Shown here: one piece after another, positions 14,462 through 23,246 of the stretch | Layout: the number at the start of each line of letters is the position of its first letter | Numbering within the stretch: position 1 is the first letter of the stretch | Notes under the pieces: model-generated | Database searches by the model: none | What the model saw: the letters and a program-made list of their open reading frames with translations, nothing else | Told to the model about the DNA's origin: nothing | Made by a program: the position numbers and the translations under genes | IMG/VR virus record: IMGVR_UViG_3300029922_000139 | Coordinates: 1-41,514 of that record | Reading direction: 5' to 3' (one strand) | Source of the DNA: a virus | Length of the DNA: 41,514 bases

Positions 14462-17137
14462 TTAAGTCTTTATACAATAAAGGACAGAGATATTCGCGGG
14501 CCTTGTTTCCGTGCCGATGCGTGGAGTTCCGTTTGTTCCGTCTGAAGTTGGATCGCCCATCACAGGTGTCGTGAAGATCGCGCCACCACCCGTACTTGCA
14601 CCTGATCCGCCACCTGATGCCGACATGTAAACCACTGTTGCCGTATGACTATGACCTTGCATTTGATCGCCTTGAGTTGTTCCTTGAGTGCCGGTATAAC
14701 CGATCGCTGAAATAGTTTGAGAGCCAGCGCCGCGAAGAAAAACGCCCTTGGCATTAGGTAGCGTGAAACTCGTGCCTGATCCACCATAAGTGTAAGCGAT
14801 GGCCGCAAAGAGATTGGCTTGAGTCGTGGTGTTTTCAGTTGACCCATCGGCAGCAAGCCAGCCTGTTGGGCAAGTCGTGCCAGCAAAAGGCATCAACATG
14901 CCCGAAGGAAGCGCTTGAGCTAGAACGTAGCCCGTGCCAGTAGCTTGAACAAATTGACCTGACGGTGAAGGTACAGGGACAGGATTAGTTTCCGCGATCG
15001 TGATAGAGCCAGACGCGTTTGTCACCGTGATGTTTGATCCAGCGGTGATCGCAGCGGCAGTGTAGTTTGTTCCATTTCCTATAGGGATTTGACCATTAGC
15101 AGGTGTTGAATTTATTCCAAGCCCCCCTTGGCCAACAGCTGCCGTGCCTGAAATATCTGTGAACGCGGGTTGAGTCTGTGATGGAACGCCGCTTGTAGAA
15201 ATGGCATTAATCCACTCATGCGACGTGCTTGCAAGTGATTCAACTCCGCCAAGAGACGTTGCTGTTGGGTTTGGGAGTTGGCTTGCTGCCACTAAGCCCG
15301 AAATATCCCTGAAAGCGGGTTGAGTTTGTGACGGGATACCACTTGTAGAAATAGCGTTGATCCATTCATGAGATGTACTTGCAAGTGATTCAATCCCGCC
15401 AAGAGAGGTCGCTGTTGGGTTTGGAAGTTGGCTTGCTGCCACTGATCCAGAAATATCCGTGAACGCTGGCTGAGTCGCTGAAGGAACACCGCTTGTCGAA
15501 ATAGCGTTGATCCATTCATGAGATGTACTTGTAAGTGATTCAATCCCGCCGAGCGTACTCACTGACGGGTTTGGAAGAACACCGGCAAGCTGATTATAAT
15601 TCACCTGGCTACAGTTTGCGACACCCGCTGCCGTGATGCCCGTAGAGTAATCACCACTTGTGCATTGAGCAGGTGAAGAAGCTAAAGCCGTTGCTGTGGC
15701 CGCGTTAGACGTGATCGAAGAAGCAAGATCAACTGTGGTTCTATTATTAACTGAAGAGTCTGAGATAGAAAAATTAGTGGTGAAGTTTAAGTTTGCTCTT
15801 TGAGTCTCGCCCGTAGCGTTGCTCTGTACGGTTTGATAAAAGATTGTGGGCGTGCCAGATAGTTGAGAGTAAGCCACTTGAGAACATGACAAGTTCCCAC
15901 TCGCTGCAATCGCGTCAGCGTATTGGTTTGCTGAGCATCCCGTAGGGACAGCGGCAAGAGCTGTAGCTGTTGCAGCATTCCCGCTCGTGTTGGCCGCGTT
16001 GTTTGGGATATCACCGCTTGAAAGCGTGGTGCCTGACGTGACAAGACCTTTGGCATTGAACGTAACTTTAGGCGAAGTCCCTGCCGTTGCAACTGTTGCT
16101 AGGGTAACTGTTGCTGAGCCAGGTCCAGAAAAAGTAGCGTCACCCGTTCCGCCAGTGACATAGTTTCCAGCGGCTTGTTTTCCGTTGAAAGTAGTCCAAT
16201 CCGCTGAAGCAAGACACCCGGCTTGTGAACCTGATGCCACATTACAGGTAACGGTTCCGGCCGTGTTCACCAGTGGTGACGAGAAGGTAAGAGCGGCTTG
16301 TTTTCCGTTAAAGGTGTTCCAATCGGCGGCATCTAAAAGCCCTGGCTGACTCGTGTTTGCCGTTTGAACATTCACCGTTACGTTTGGCCCAACAGTGGAG
16401 TTGGCACCGCTTCCAATAAAAACACCCGTAGTAGATGAACTGATGGTCCCTGGTGTGAGAGAACCCTGTTTGCTGTTGAAGGTGTTCCAATCGGTGCTAT
16501 CTAAATACCCGTTGTGGGTTGTGTCTGCAACGTGCTGAGAGATGGTGGTGCCTGAACCAATGACGGCACCTGATCCGCTACCTACTGTGATGCCATCCGT
16601 ACCACTATCAGTTAGGTTTCCAAACGTGAGAGCGCTTTGCTTTCCGTTGAAAGTAGTCCAATCCGCTGAAGCAAGACACCCGGCTTGTGAACCTGATGCC
16701 GATTGACAAGTGATGTTGGGAGTAGCACCACCTGAACTTGAAAGAGGGCTTGATGCCGTAACAGACGACACACCCTGAGAAAGAGTGTAGTAGCCAAGCA
16801 CGCCTTCAGCATTAGTGCCGTAATATTGAGTGTCACCCGGTGTGGCAGAATCTCCCACCAAGGAAACATTTCCGGCAGTATTGACGAGAGAATCGATAAA
16901 GGTGAGCGGCGTTTGTTTTCCATTCAACTGAGCTTGCACATCACTCGTGACGTTTTGAATATACCCAAGCTCAGTCGTTGTGACGGGGCTTGAAACAACA
17001 TCGCTACTTCCGTTGAGCACCATCACTCGGTTTGGAGTCCCGAAAGAAAGAGTCAATGTTGTATCGATGGTGCAAGAATTGACTTCAAACGCTTGCGCGG
17101 GTTGAGCTAGAAATAATGAGAGTAAAAGAAAAAGCAT
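14462..17137 (-). CDS. Long tail fibre/collar protein with an N-terminal signal peptide
   Basis: 891 residues. The N-terminus MLFLLLSLFLAQPAQAFE is a Sec-type signal peptide with an A-Q-A cleavage site, behind a good binding site (GTAGGAGAAACCTAAA). The shaft holds several D-W-x-T-F-N-x-K-Q repeats, glycine/serine beta-rich stretches and a tandem triplicate of 50 residues near 520-670. The C-terminal ~190 residues are a phage tail collar domain (MLMPFAGTTCPTGWLAADGS onward) whose tip closely matches the gene at 18209. This is the probable host-recognition fibre. The signal peptide is unusual, because virions are assembled in the cytoplasm. Confidence 0.85.
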   Translation of the reverse strand: MLFLLLSLFLAQPAQAFEVNSCTIDTTLTLSFGTPNRVMVLNGSSDVVSSPVTTTELGYIQNVTSDVQAQLNGKQTPLTFIDSLVNTAGNVSLVGDSATPGDTQYYGTNAEGVLGYYTLSQGVSSVTASSPLSSSGGATPNITCQSASGSQAGCLASADWTTFNGKQSALTFGNLTDSGTDGITVGSGSGAVIGSGTTISQHVADTTHNGYLDSTDWNTFNSKQGSLTPGTISSSTTGVFIGSGANSTVGPNVTVNVQTANTSQPGLLDAADWNTFNGKQAALTFSSPLVNTAGTVTCNVASGSQAGCLASADWTTFNGKQAAGNYVTGGTGDATFSGPGSATVTLATVATAGTSPKVTFNAKGLVTSGTTLSSGDIPNNAANTSGNAATATALAAVPTGCSANQYADAIAASGNLSCSQVAYSQLSGTPTIFYQTVQSNATGETQRANLNFTTNFSISDSSVNNRTTVDLASSITSNAATATALASSPAQCTSGDYSTGITAAGVANCSQVNYNQLAGVLPNPSVSTLGGIESLTSTSHEWINAISTSGVPSATQPAFTDISGSVAASQLPNPTATSLGGIESLASTSHEWINAISTSGIPSQTQPAFRDISGLVAASQLPNPTATSLGGVESLASTSHEWINAISTSGVPSQTQPAFTDISGTAAVGQGGLGINSTPANGQIPIGNGTNYTAAAITAGSNITVTNASGSITIAETNPVPVPSPSGQFVQATGTGYVLAQALPSGMLMPFAGTTCPTGWLAADGSTENTTTQANLFAAIAYTYGGSGTSFTLPNAKGVFLRGAGSQTISAIGYTGTQGTTQGDQMQGHSHTATVVYMSASGGGSGASTGGGAIFTTPVMGDPTSDGTNGTPRIGTETRPANISVLYCIKT
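15129..15578 (-). repeat. Three tandem ~150-bp repeats inside the fibre gene
   Basis: Three consecutive 150-base units, each coding a 50-residue block starting LPNP and containing ESLxSTSHEWINAISTSG. The words AAATATC at 15151, 15301 and 15451 show the 150-base period. Units differ at a few residues. Such repeats can expand or contract by recombination and change fibre length. Confidence 0.85.
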
Positions 17138-17138
17138 T

Positions 17139-17513
17139 TTAGGTTTCTCCTACAGGTGTCACGATCCAGCTCACCTCGCCTGAGAGCGCTCCGTTTGCGT
17201 TCGTGTTGATGATAAAACCTGTGGTTTCTTTGGATTGATAACTGAAGATCCGGGCATCTACACCACTAATCGCAATCGAGTAGTTCGTGTCTGGGAGTGC
17301 TGTTTCAAACGTGACTTGAGCGACAAGTGGAGTTCCTGAGAAACTTTCAGCTGAAACAAGTCCAGCTTTCACCGTAACGCTTTCTGATGCTGCAAGATTC
17401 GGTGATCCAGGTTCAGTGCAGATAGCTCTGAGATTGTTTCCGATGACTAGACCTATCGGCCTACCCACTTCACAATCCGTTTCAAAAACAGCGCCAGTCA
17501 CATTCGAGTTCAT
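17139..17513 (-). CDS. Hypothetical tail-fibre-region protein
   Basis: 124 residues, MNSNVTGAVFETDCEVGRPI onward, overlapping the previous gene's stop by one base. The second half (VTFETALPDTNYSIAISGVD ... GFIINTNANGALSGEVSWIV) resembles the beta-sandwich tips of phage receptor-binding proteins that start with F-x-x-A-x-P-D-T-x-Y. It lies between two fibre-type genes, so a baseplate or fibre tip part is likely. No firm family name. Confidence 0.6.
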   Translation of the reverse strand: MNSNVTGAVFETDCEVGRPIGLVIGNNLRAICTEPGSPNLAASESVTVKAGLVSAESFSGTPLVAQVTFETALPDTNYSIAISGVDARIFSYQSKETTGFIINTNANGALSGEVSWIVTPVGET

Positions 17514-18196
17514 TAAGCCCCCGAAAAGTCTTGAGGTTGAATGTTGAGGACTTGTTGAAGAAGGAAGATCGTTCTCGTCCCGCCGTTTGCAACTGTGGGT
17601 GTAAGAGTGACGTTGCTACTCACTACATCCGAGAAGCCCAAGGCCGCGATCGTGGATGTAAGAGTAAGCTCTGCCTCATCTTCCGACCCACTTACTTCAG
17701 CTTCAATCGGAATTCCAGCCCCTTCAATTTGAGTCGCAAGAGCATTGAAAACGTCTTCAGCCGTGTCACCGAGTTGTGCCACGTAGCTGAACAAAGCCCC
17801 GTTAAGTGTCGTGGAATAAGTGTTGTGGGTGACGGGTGGAGATTCGAGAGACAATGTATCTTCTTGAGCGACACCGTTCACTGTTGCGATCACTTGCAGG
17901 TTTTGATTGACCTGTGGAAGTGCTTGCATGTTTTGAGTGTCCACCGTCGTAAGATCAAATTGAATCTTACCCGCGCCAGGTGCCCCCACCACAGTAATCC
18001 CACCTGAGTTGGTGTAGGTCTTTTGGACTTGGGTGCCGCTAGGGCCGGGGAAAATACCCACGATCTCAGTGACACCCGTTAAATCAAAAGGCTCACCTGT
18101 TTGACCATAAAAAAGGCGGGTGAAAAAAGTTTTCACCGCTGACTGAACAATTTGAACTGTAGAGCAAAAACTAGATTCACCACATCCTTGATTCAT
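17513..18196 (-). CDS. Hypothetical fibre/baseplate-associated protein
   Basis: 227 residues. The N-terminal part (TFFTRLFYGQTGEPFDLTGV) looks like the upper-baseplate N-domains that anchor receptor-binding proteins; the middle (SYVAQLGDTAEDVFNALATQ) resembles a small domain found in many virion proteins with Y-x-A-Q-x-G-D-T-A. Both matches are by eye. It is flanked by the collar and fibre genes, supporting a structural role. Confidence 0.6.
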   Translation of the reverse strand: MNQGCGESSFCSTVQIVQSAVKTFFTRLFYGQTGEPFDLTGVTEIVGIFPGPSGTQVQKTYTNSGGITVVGAPGAGKIQFDLTTVDTQNMQALPQVNQNLQVIATVNGVAQEDTLSLESPPVTHNTYSTTLNGALFSYVAQLGDTAEDVFNALATQIEGAGIPIEAEVSGSEDEAELTLTSTIAALGFSDVVSSNVTLTPTVANGGTRTIFLLQQVLNIQPQDFSGA

Positions 18197-18208
18197 AGAC
18201 CCGCCTTT

Positions 18209-18925
18209 TTATAGCTTGATAACGTAGTATTGGCTGATGTTAGCCGGATAAGTTTGAGTTCCGATGCGTGGGGTGCCATTTGTCCCATCTGTTTGCGGAT
18301 CGCCCATCACTGGTGCCGTGAACAGAGCAGCCCCACCCGTACTCGCGCCTGATCCACCAGCGTTTCCAGTCATGAAAGCCTGTGTCGCCGTGTGAATATG
18401 GCCCTGCATTTGATCGCCTTGAACGGCTGCCAAAGTCCCTGAGTAACTAATGCCGCTGATCGTTTGTGATCCAGCGCCACGAACGAAGATACCGGAATGG
18501 TTAGGCACATTGAAAGTTGTCGAGCCATCACCCACACCAAAGGTAGTGCCGATCACAGCAAACAAAGTCGCGTAGGTCGTTCTTGAAATAGCCGAGCCAT
18601 CGCAAAGCTGCCATCCCGCTGGTGCTGTGTTTGTTGGCCACATCGTGATTTCACCTGATGGGCGAAATGCGGCTTGAATTTGAGCAAGCAGAGTTGCTGG
18701 TGTGGCGTTATCTAAAACGTTTGCACCTAAACAGTTTGCTATGTACTGAGCAATTTGAGACACAACGTAGGTGGCTTGTCTCAGAGCTTTGTTGTTCAGT
18801 GCTGATGAAGCTACACCGGATTGTTGGCCGATCGGAAGTTGGGCATTAGCGAGGTAGGAAGCTTGACTAAGAACATTGGCCCCTGAACCTGTTGCAAACG
18901 CGACGAAATCATTTTCAACTGACAT
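18209..18925 (-). CDS. Phage tail collar domain protein (short fibre)
   Basis: 238 residues. After an N-terminal helical anchor (ALRQATYVVSQIAQYIANCL), the collar domain starts at EITMWPTNTAPAGWQLCDGS and continues through FNVPNHSGIFVRGAG to NGTPRIGTQTYPANISQYYV. The last ~95 residues are nearly the same as in the long fibre at 14462, so one is a duplicate of the other. The start has AAAGGAG upstream. It would be a baseplate-proximal fibre or adhesin. Confidence 0.85.
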   Translation of the reverse strand: MSVENDFVAFATGSGANVLSQASYLANAQLPIGQQSGVASSALNNKALRQATYVVSQIAQYIANCLGANVLDNATPATLLAQIQAAFRPSGEITMWPTNTAPAGWQLCDGSAISRTTYATLFAVIGTTFGVGDGSTTFNVPNHSGIFVRGAGSQTISGISYSGTLAAVQGDQMQGHIHTATQAFMTGNAGGSGASTGGAALFTAPVMGDPQTDGTNGTPRIGTQTYPANISQYYVIKL

Positions 18926-18959
18926 ATTTTTCTCCTTTATTTAAACTTCTTATATTTAA

Positions 18960-19037
18960 AGCGGTAACGGTTCTTTGAACGATAAAAGCCCCGTTACCGC
19001 TCAAACAGCTAGTCACATCCGTGTGTTCACTGTTTGA
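18960..19037. repeat. Two adjoining perfect inverted repeats between baseplate and fibre genes
   Basis: AGCGGTAACGG (18960-18970) pairs with CCGTTACCGCT (18991-19001), 11 bp around a 20-base loop. Directly next to it TCAAACAG (19001-19008) pairs with CTGTTTGA (19030-19037), 8 bp. On the minus strand they precede the collar gene. The first hairpin is followed by TTTAAAT, only a weak U-tract, so attenuation, RNA processing or a protein site are all possible. Confidence 0.6.
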
Positions 19038-19048
19038 AACTTGTTTCC

Positions 19049-19714
19049 TCATGTCGGCGCCACAAAGTTGCCCCATGAGGCAACATCCCATCCGTTTAAT
19101 GAAGTCGTGTCACAATCCCACGCAAAAAGAGGGTTTGTGTCAACTGGAATAACGTAATCAGTAATCTCAACACCTTCGGGACGTGGAACGAAATAACCGC
19201 CTGTGATGAGCGCTTGCGTGAGAGCATCGGGCACGGTGCCAGTAATTGCAGCGATAAACGACATGTTTTGGCCGTCAATGATGATGAGATTGTATTGAGG
19301 CAAAACTGTTTCCCAAATCTCATAAGCACCATTGGTTGTGCCATCCCAAGTGTTGATCGCGATCCGGGCTTGTATCAGAAGAAGATAAGTGTCGTCAGGC
19401 AACACGGTGACTTGCGTTTGATCGCCCTGCCACGTTCCTGAATCCCACCCGTTGAGATCCGTGCCATCCCAAGTGAAAAACACACCACCAATCGGAGTAG
19501 TGAGAATGCGGGAAACACCCACCCACTGACCAATAATATCAAGCTGATTTCCCACTGGTGAAAGATCCAAATCGAAGATCGCAATCATCGACTCAAGAAG
19601 AGTTTGGATTTGAACTAAAACACTAGTTACAGTGTTGATCGTCGCTTCAAAGTTGGGCTGCCCCACGTACTCTGAAGTGATGTAATCCAGATAGGTTTGA
19701 GTAGTGTTGATCAT
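19049..19714 (-). CDS. DUF2612 baseplate/tail protein
   Basis: 221 residues. The blocks YVGQPNFEATINTV, GNQLDIIGQWVGVSR and FFTWDGTDLNGWDSGTWQG are typical of DUF2612, found next to J-like proteins in contractile phages. It plays the part of P2 gpI: linking the J ring to the fibres. The W-D-x-x-x-L-N-G-W-D motif recurs at the C-terminus (DTTSLNGWDVASWG), an internal repeat. Its start overlaps the J-like gene by four bases. Confidence 0.85.
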   Translation of the reverse strand: MINTTQTYLDYITSEYVGQPNFEATINTVTSVLVQIQTLLESMIAIFDLDLSPVGNQLDIIGQWVGVSRILTTPIGGVFFTWDGTDLNGWDSGTWQGDQTQVTVLPDDTYLLLIQARIAINTWDGTTNGAYEIWETVLPQYNLIIIDGQNMSFIAAITGTVPDALTQALITGGYFVPRPEGVEITDYVIPVDTNPLFAWDCDTTSLNGWDVASWGNFVAPT

Positions 19715-21201
19715 GTCACGAAACTCACATCACCCGCGATGCACGTCGCGAGCACGTTGAAATCAAGATCGATATCACTTGAGCCCAAACTACCACCCGT
19801 AAGTGTACCGCCAGAAACACTGATATTCGTGCTTGATTTTGCCAAGGTGAAAGTATCGCCTGTAGGCCCTGGCGTGTTGTACTGAACCTCAACGATTAAG
19901 CCCGTCGAATCAAGAGAGTAAGACGCGATGTTGATTGACGTGTTTGAAGACGCGCTTAAGAAAGCTTGGAGGTTCGCAGCCGTGATGAGATCCGTTCCGC
20001 CAATCTTGACTTGGCTTCCTGTTGGTGTCCCGCTCACAAACTCAATAGAAACCCCGTTGACTGTAACGGTATCTGCATTCGATGGGTTTCCAGTAAAGGT
20101 GATGTGTCCAGTTGCGCATTCTGCAATTTCAACGCTTTCAATGTTGAAAGTACCAGCGGCAGTCGAGCCAGGAACGTAAGCCACAACGATGATTTGAGTG
20201 ATGACGATCGTCCCGCCGATTGGGAGACTTGAAATGTAGGCTGCAACAGCGGCGGCAATAATATCTTCGTTACTCGAAACCCACCCACCAAGAGGGGTGA
20301 CGGTGACTTGAACGGCAATAGGTGCAAGTGTTGGCCTAAAGAAATTGATCGTGATCGGTACGCCCTTTGGATCGGTGAGCGGAACACTCGTTGTGCCGTA
20401 AGTCTGAGTCCCTGGCGTCTTGTAATCGAGAATAGTTTGAGCAATCGCGGTGTCGTCCCCACCTTCCACCACGAGAGAAATGCTGTGTGGTGGAAGACCG
20501 TTGTCATCTGTTGTCCCGGTGTCGTTCTCGTAAGGCGCTAAAGACGTAACACCCGACACGTTTGCAACAGCGCTGATCGTTGCATCAAAAACAGTTTGAG
20601 CAGGAATAGAAGTTGATACCACTTGGCGATTTCTGAGCGCTGCATCCGTCTCGTAAGCTTGCCCCACCGTTGCGGCGGAAGGGTTTGTGACTGACTGCCA
20701 TCCTTGAGTTGGGGTGTTGAGTCCCGTGATGGTATTGGGTTGAGCAGCTATCGCACCGGGTGCCGCTGATGTTGCAGTCACCGTGATGGTTCCACCACTT
20801 GGGATAGTTACGGATGCGGGCAAGTTCCAAATTTGATTAAGATCATCGATCGCCGAGCCATTGGTGATCGTGGTGAATCCTGTTCCACCGATCAAAAGCT
20901 CAACAGTGGAGTTTGTTGCAAGCTGTCTTCTCAAACCGTTGATCTTCACTACGCGTGAAAGACCAACACCTTGAGCGGTACTCGGTGAAAAAGAATTGTA
21001 AATAGAAGCCCCCAAGGCTGCCGTATCATAAAGAGCTTGAGCAATAATGCCAAGCCATTGGCCGTCTTGAGAATCGCTACCGAGATAAACATCGGTGCCG
21101 TAAATATTTTGATAAGAGGTTGTCAGATACGCGAGAAATGACGGAAAATCCGCGTAGTGATAACCAGCTGAATCGATCCAAACTAAGCTTGTAACATCCA
21201 T
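19711..21201 (-). CDS. Baseplate J-like protein carrying an inserted ~109-residue domain
   Basis: 496 residues. The J family is shown by LGSDSQDGQWLGIIAQALYD, LSRVVKINGLRRQ, GQAYETDAALRNRQ and IAQTILDYKTPGTQTYG. It forms the baseplate wedge ring. Near residues 364-472 an extra beta-rich domain (DTVTVNGVSIEFVSG ... TGDTFTLAKSSTNI) interrupts the usual J C-terminus, which resumes with DIDLDFNVLATC. The same domain sits in the sheath protein at 26578. It overlaps the gp25-like gene by one base. Confidence 0.9.
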   Translation of the reverse strand: MDVTSLVWIDSAGYHYADFPSFLAYLTTSYQNIYGTDVYLGSDSQDGQWLGIIAQALYDTAALGASIYNSFSPSTAQGVGLSRVVKINGLRRQLATNSTVELLIGGTGFTTITNGSAIDDLNQIWNLPASVTIPSGGTITVTATSAAPGAIAAQPNTITGLNTPTQGWQSVTNPSAATVGQAYETDAALRNRQVVSTSIPAQTVFDATISAVANVSGVTSLAPYENDTGTTDDNGLPPHSISLVVEGGDDTAIAQTILDYKTPGTQTYGTTSVPLTDPKGVPITINFFRPTLAPIAVQVTVTPLGGWVSSNEDIIAAAVAAYISSLPIGGTIVITQIIVVAYVPGSTAAGTFNIESVEIAECATGHITFTGNPSNADTVTVNGVSIEFVSGTPTGSQVKIGGTDLITAANLQAFLSASSNTSINIASYSLDSTGLIVEVQYNTPGPTGDTFTLAKSSTNISVSGGTLTGGSLGSSDIDLDFNVLATCIAGDVSFVT

Positions 21202-21587
21202 TAGGTGAGTGCTCCTAAGTTTTCCATTTGAAGCTGTGTCTGGCCGTAAATAGTATCGAGAGTCGCGCTCAGACTTGAGTAGCTTCGTGTCTTTGGATCA
21301 ACGGTACTTTGCCAGTTATTCAAATCTTGCACGAGCAGTTGTCCATTCTGGTTAATTGCTAAAATTGTTTGAATCAAAGTCTGATCCGCTTCTTCCTGTG
21401 AGTTGTATCCAAAGACGCCTTCTAACCAAGGTGTCCCGTCATTCACATTGAGAAACCATTCACCAAGGAAAAGTCTCAGATACGTTTCAACGGCTTGGGC
21501 AACAGCTTCCGGTGAATTAATTAAAAAATCAAGCTGTCCGTTTCCAAACTGGTAATCACCCGTGGGTGAAAGTGCGCGATATCTCAT
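21201..21587 (-). CDS. gp25/W-like baseplate wedge protein
   Basis: 128 residues. GDYQFGNGQLDFLINSPEAV, the VETYLRLFLGEWFLNVNDGTPW block and the closing TLDTIYGQ element match the Mu/P2 W and T4 gp25 lysozyme-like wedge group used to trigger sheath contraction. Gene order spike, gp25-like, J-like is as in other simple contractile phages. It overlaps both neighbours by a few bases. Confidence 0.8.
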   Translation of the reverse strand: MRYRALSPTGDYQFGNGQLDFLINSPEAVAQAVETYLRLFLGEWFLNVNDGTPWLEGVFGYNSQEEADQTLIQTILAINQNGQLLVQDLNNWQSTVDPKTRSYSSLSATLDTIYGQTQLQMENLGALT

Positions 21588-22276
21588 TCTAAAAGCTCTC
21601 CTATCTCAGTCAAAACTGTGGCAAGAGAAGACTCGCAAGCGGCGGCGGGTGCTTGAAGCATGGCCTGAGTGACAGGAGTTCCACCGCCAGAAAAACCAGC
21701 TAGTGCAGTCATGAAAGTGTTCAATGCCGATTGAAGATTCGTCAGTACGGTGTTGAGATCAGTCGTTGCGTTGGTGACTCCAATTTTGCCATCACCCGTA
21801 ATAGAAACATAAGTATCGCCATCGTCGTTTCTGATTTGAACATCAGTGGCGCTGACATTTGATATCACGTTGGGCTGTGATTTAGGCCCCGGAATAACGA
21901 AGCCATCAGATAGATCATGCATCCGAAGTTCCATCGGGATTTGAACGCCGCCACTCTGCCACCAAGAATCGATACAGCGAGAAGAGATAACAACTAAAAC
22001 CTCATCGTCTACCGCGATCGGGAAAGTAATGGTGAACCCACCCGCTGATGGGAATACGATCGGGCAATCAAGAAGTGGCGGCATGTTGACGAAACTTTGA
22101 ACACCGTTCTCGTCAGTGGCTACGCCTTTGATCGCGGGTTGAACTTCGCACGTCATGGCTTCTAAATTCACGCTGCTCACGATCGCGGGCATTGCTGTCC
22201 ACATTTGAGCTTGAAGCCCTTGAAGCGCGTACCGCTGTGCGGTTTCTGGATCGTTTAAAACTTGATTACGATCCAT
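21584..22276 (-). CDS. Gp138-type membrane-puncturing baseplate spike
   Basis: 230 residues from the ATG at 22276 (MDRNQVLNDPETAQRYALQG), which follows AGGTGGGCT; a longer frame to 22297 lacks support. The N-terminal OB-type block (MWTAMPAIVSSVNLEAMTCE ... FPIAVDDEVLVVISSRCIDSWW) matches the Gp138 spike family. A short beta-helix-like stretch follows, then a helical C-terminus. It should form the trimeric tip that pierces the outer membrane. Overlaps the hub gene by 11 bases. Confidence 0.8.
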   Translation of the reverse strand: MDRNQVLNDPETAQRYALQGLQAQMWTAMPAIVSSVNLEAMTCEVQPAIKGVATDENGVQSFVNMPPLLDCPIVFPSAGGFTITFPIAVDDEVLVVISSRCIDSWWQSGGVQIPMELRMHDLSDGFVIPGPKSQPNVISNVSATDVQIRNDDGDTYVSITGDGKIGVTNATTDLNTVLTNLQSALNTFMTALAGFSGGGTPVTQAMLQAPAAACESSLATVLTEIGELLE

Positions 22277-23246
22277 AGCCCACCTGTACCGAGTCAAGCG
22301 GATTGCTCGAAATATCGACCGTAAGAAGTCTAAGGTTTGAGTACCATTCTTGCCCGCGCGTATCGCCTGAATGCTCTACAACAAGTGTGTAATAAAAACC
22401 GTCATGAGAGATCGGACTTGGCGTATTGGCTGGACTTCCTGGCGTCCAAAAATCAATTTTCATTTTGGCGATAGAAGCGTTATCAAGCTGAATTCGGCCA
22501 TGCACCTTGATGTTGGGGTTGAGAAGACACTTCACATCGATGCCTTCGGTAGTCTGTTGAGGTGTTCCGATCATGCCGGTCTTGCTCGTAATGACCACGG
22601 CTTGGTTTGGAAGATAAGTACCTTGAGATAGAAACACCAAGTTGCCGTCTTGAATTGACCACGTGAAGCCGTAAGTGTCGGCAAGTTTTTTCAGGTGATC
22701 GCGAGCGTTAGCATAAATGACTTTCCCGCGTGGGAGTTGAACTTGTGGGAGTGCCCCATTGTAGCCCTTTCCGATGCCCATATCTGACATGGAAGTAAGA
22801 GCGGCGTTCAACTGTATTTGAGGCGTGCATCCCGCTTTAATCGATTGTTGGATCGTTGCAAAATTGTAGGCTTGATCACCATCACCACAGTTGAGATTGA
22901 TGAAAGTGTCAGTCGCGCTTTCTCGTCCGGTGATAAATTGCTTGATGTTGCCCTTGAAGATCAGACCATAATTCCCAACATATCCCGCTTGCAAAAGAAC
23001 GTGAGTGAATTCATTTTGGATGAGCTTTTGAGTCTTCGCTTCCACGTTGTAAACGATGATATCAGCGGCATTGGGAGTCATCACGCCGGTCTTCTTCACT
23101 TTGAATTTGATTCTGAGAGCAGAGAGATCCAAGGCTTGACCTTGGTTGTTGCTCACCAAAAGAGTGCAAACACGGCCATACTGTTGGGTGTTGTTTTGTG
23201 ATCCGGTCGTTGTGCCAGCTGATGGTGAAGGTGCCGCACTAACCAT
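22266..23246 (-). CDS. Baseplate hub protein (gp27/gpD-like)
   Basis: 326 residues. After a Ser/Thr/Gln-rich start, LRIKFKVKKTGVMTPNAADI and VYNVEAKTQKLIQNEF are typical of the hub of simple myophages, followed by LIFKGNIKQFITGRESATDT, YGFTWSIQDGNLVFLSQG and MIGTPQQTTEGIDVKCLLNP. It links the tail tube to the spike. Position between the plug-like and spike genes agrees. Confidence 0.8.
   Translation of the reverse strand: MVSAAPSPSAGTTTGSQNNTQQYGRVCTLLVSNNQGQALDLSALRIKFKVKKTGVMTPNAADIIVYNVEAKTQKLIQNEFTHVLLQAGYVGNYGLIFKGNIKQFITGRESATDTFINLNCGDGDQAYNFATIQQSIKAGCTPQIQLNAALTSMSDMGIGKGYNGALPQVQLPRGKVIYANARDHLKKLADTYGFTWSIQDGNLVFLSQGTYLPNQAVVITSKTGMIGTPQQTTEGIDVKCLLNPNIKVHGRIQLDNASIAKMKIDFWTPGSPANTPSPISHDGFYYTLVVEHSGDTRGQEWYSNLRLLTVDISSNPLDSVQVGYGS

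Noticed and set aside
17531-18007. 158-residue plus-strand frame inside the fibre region
   Set aside because: Antisense of the 227-residue virion-type protein, no ribosome binding site and no recognisable domain.
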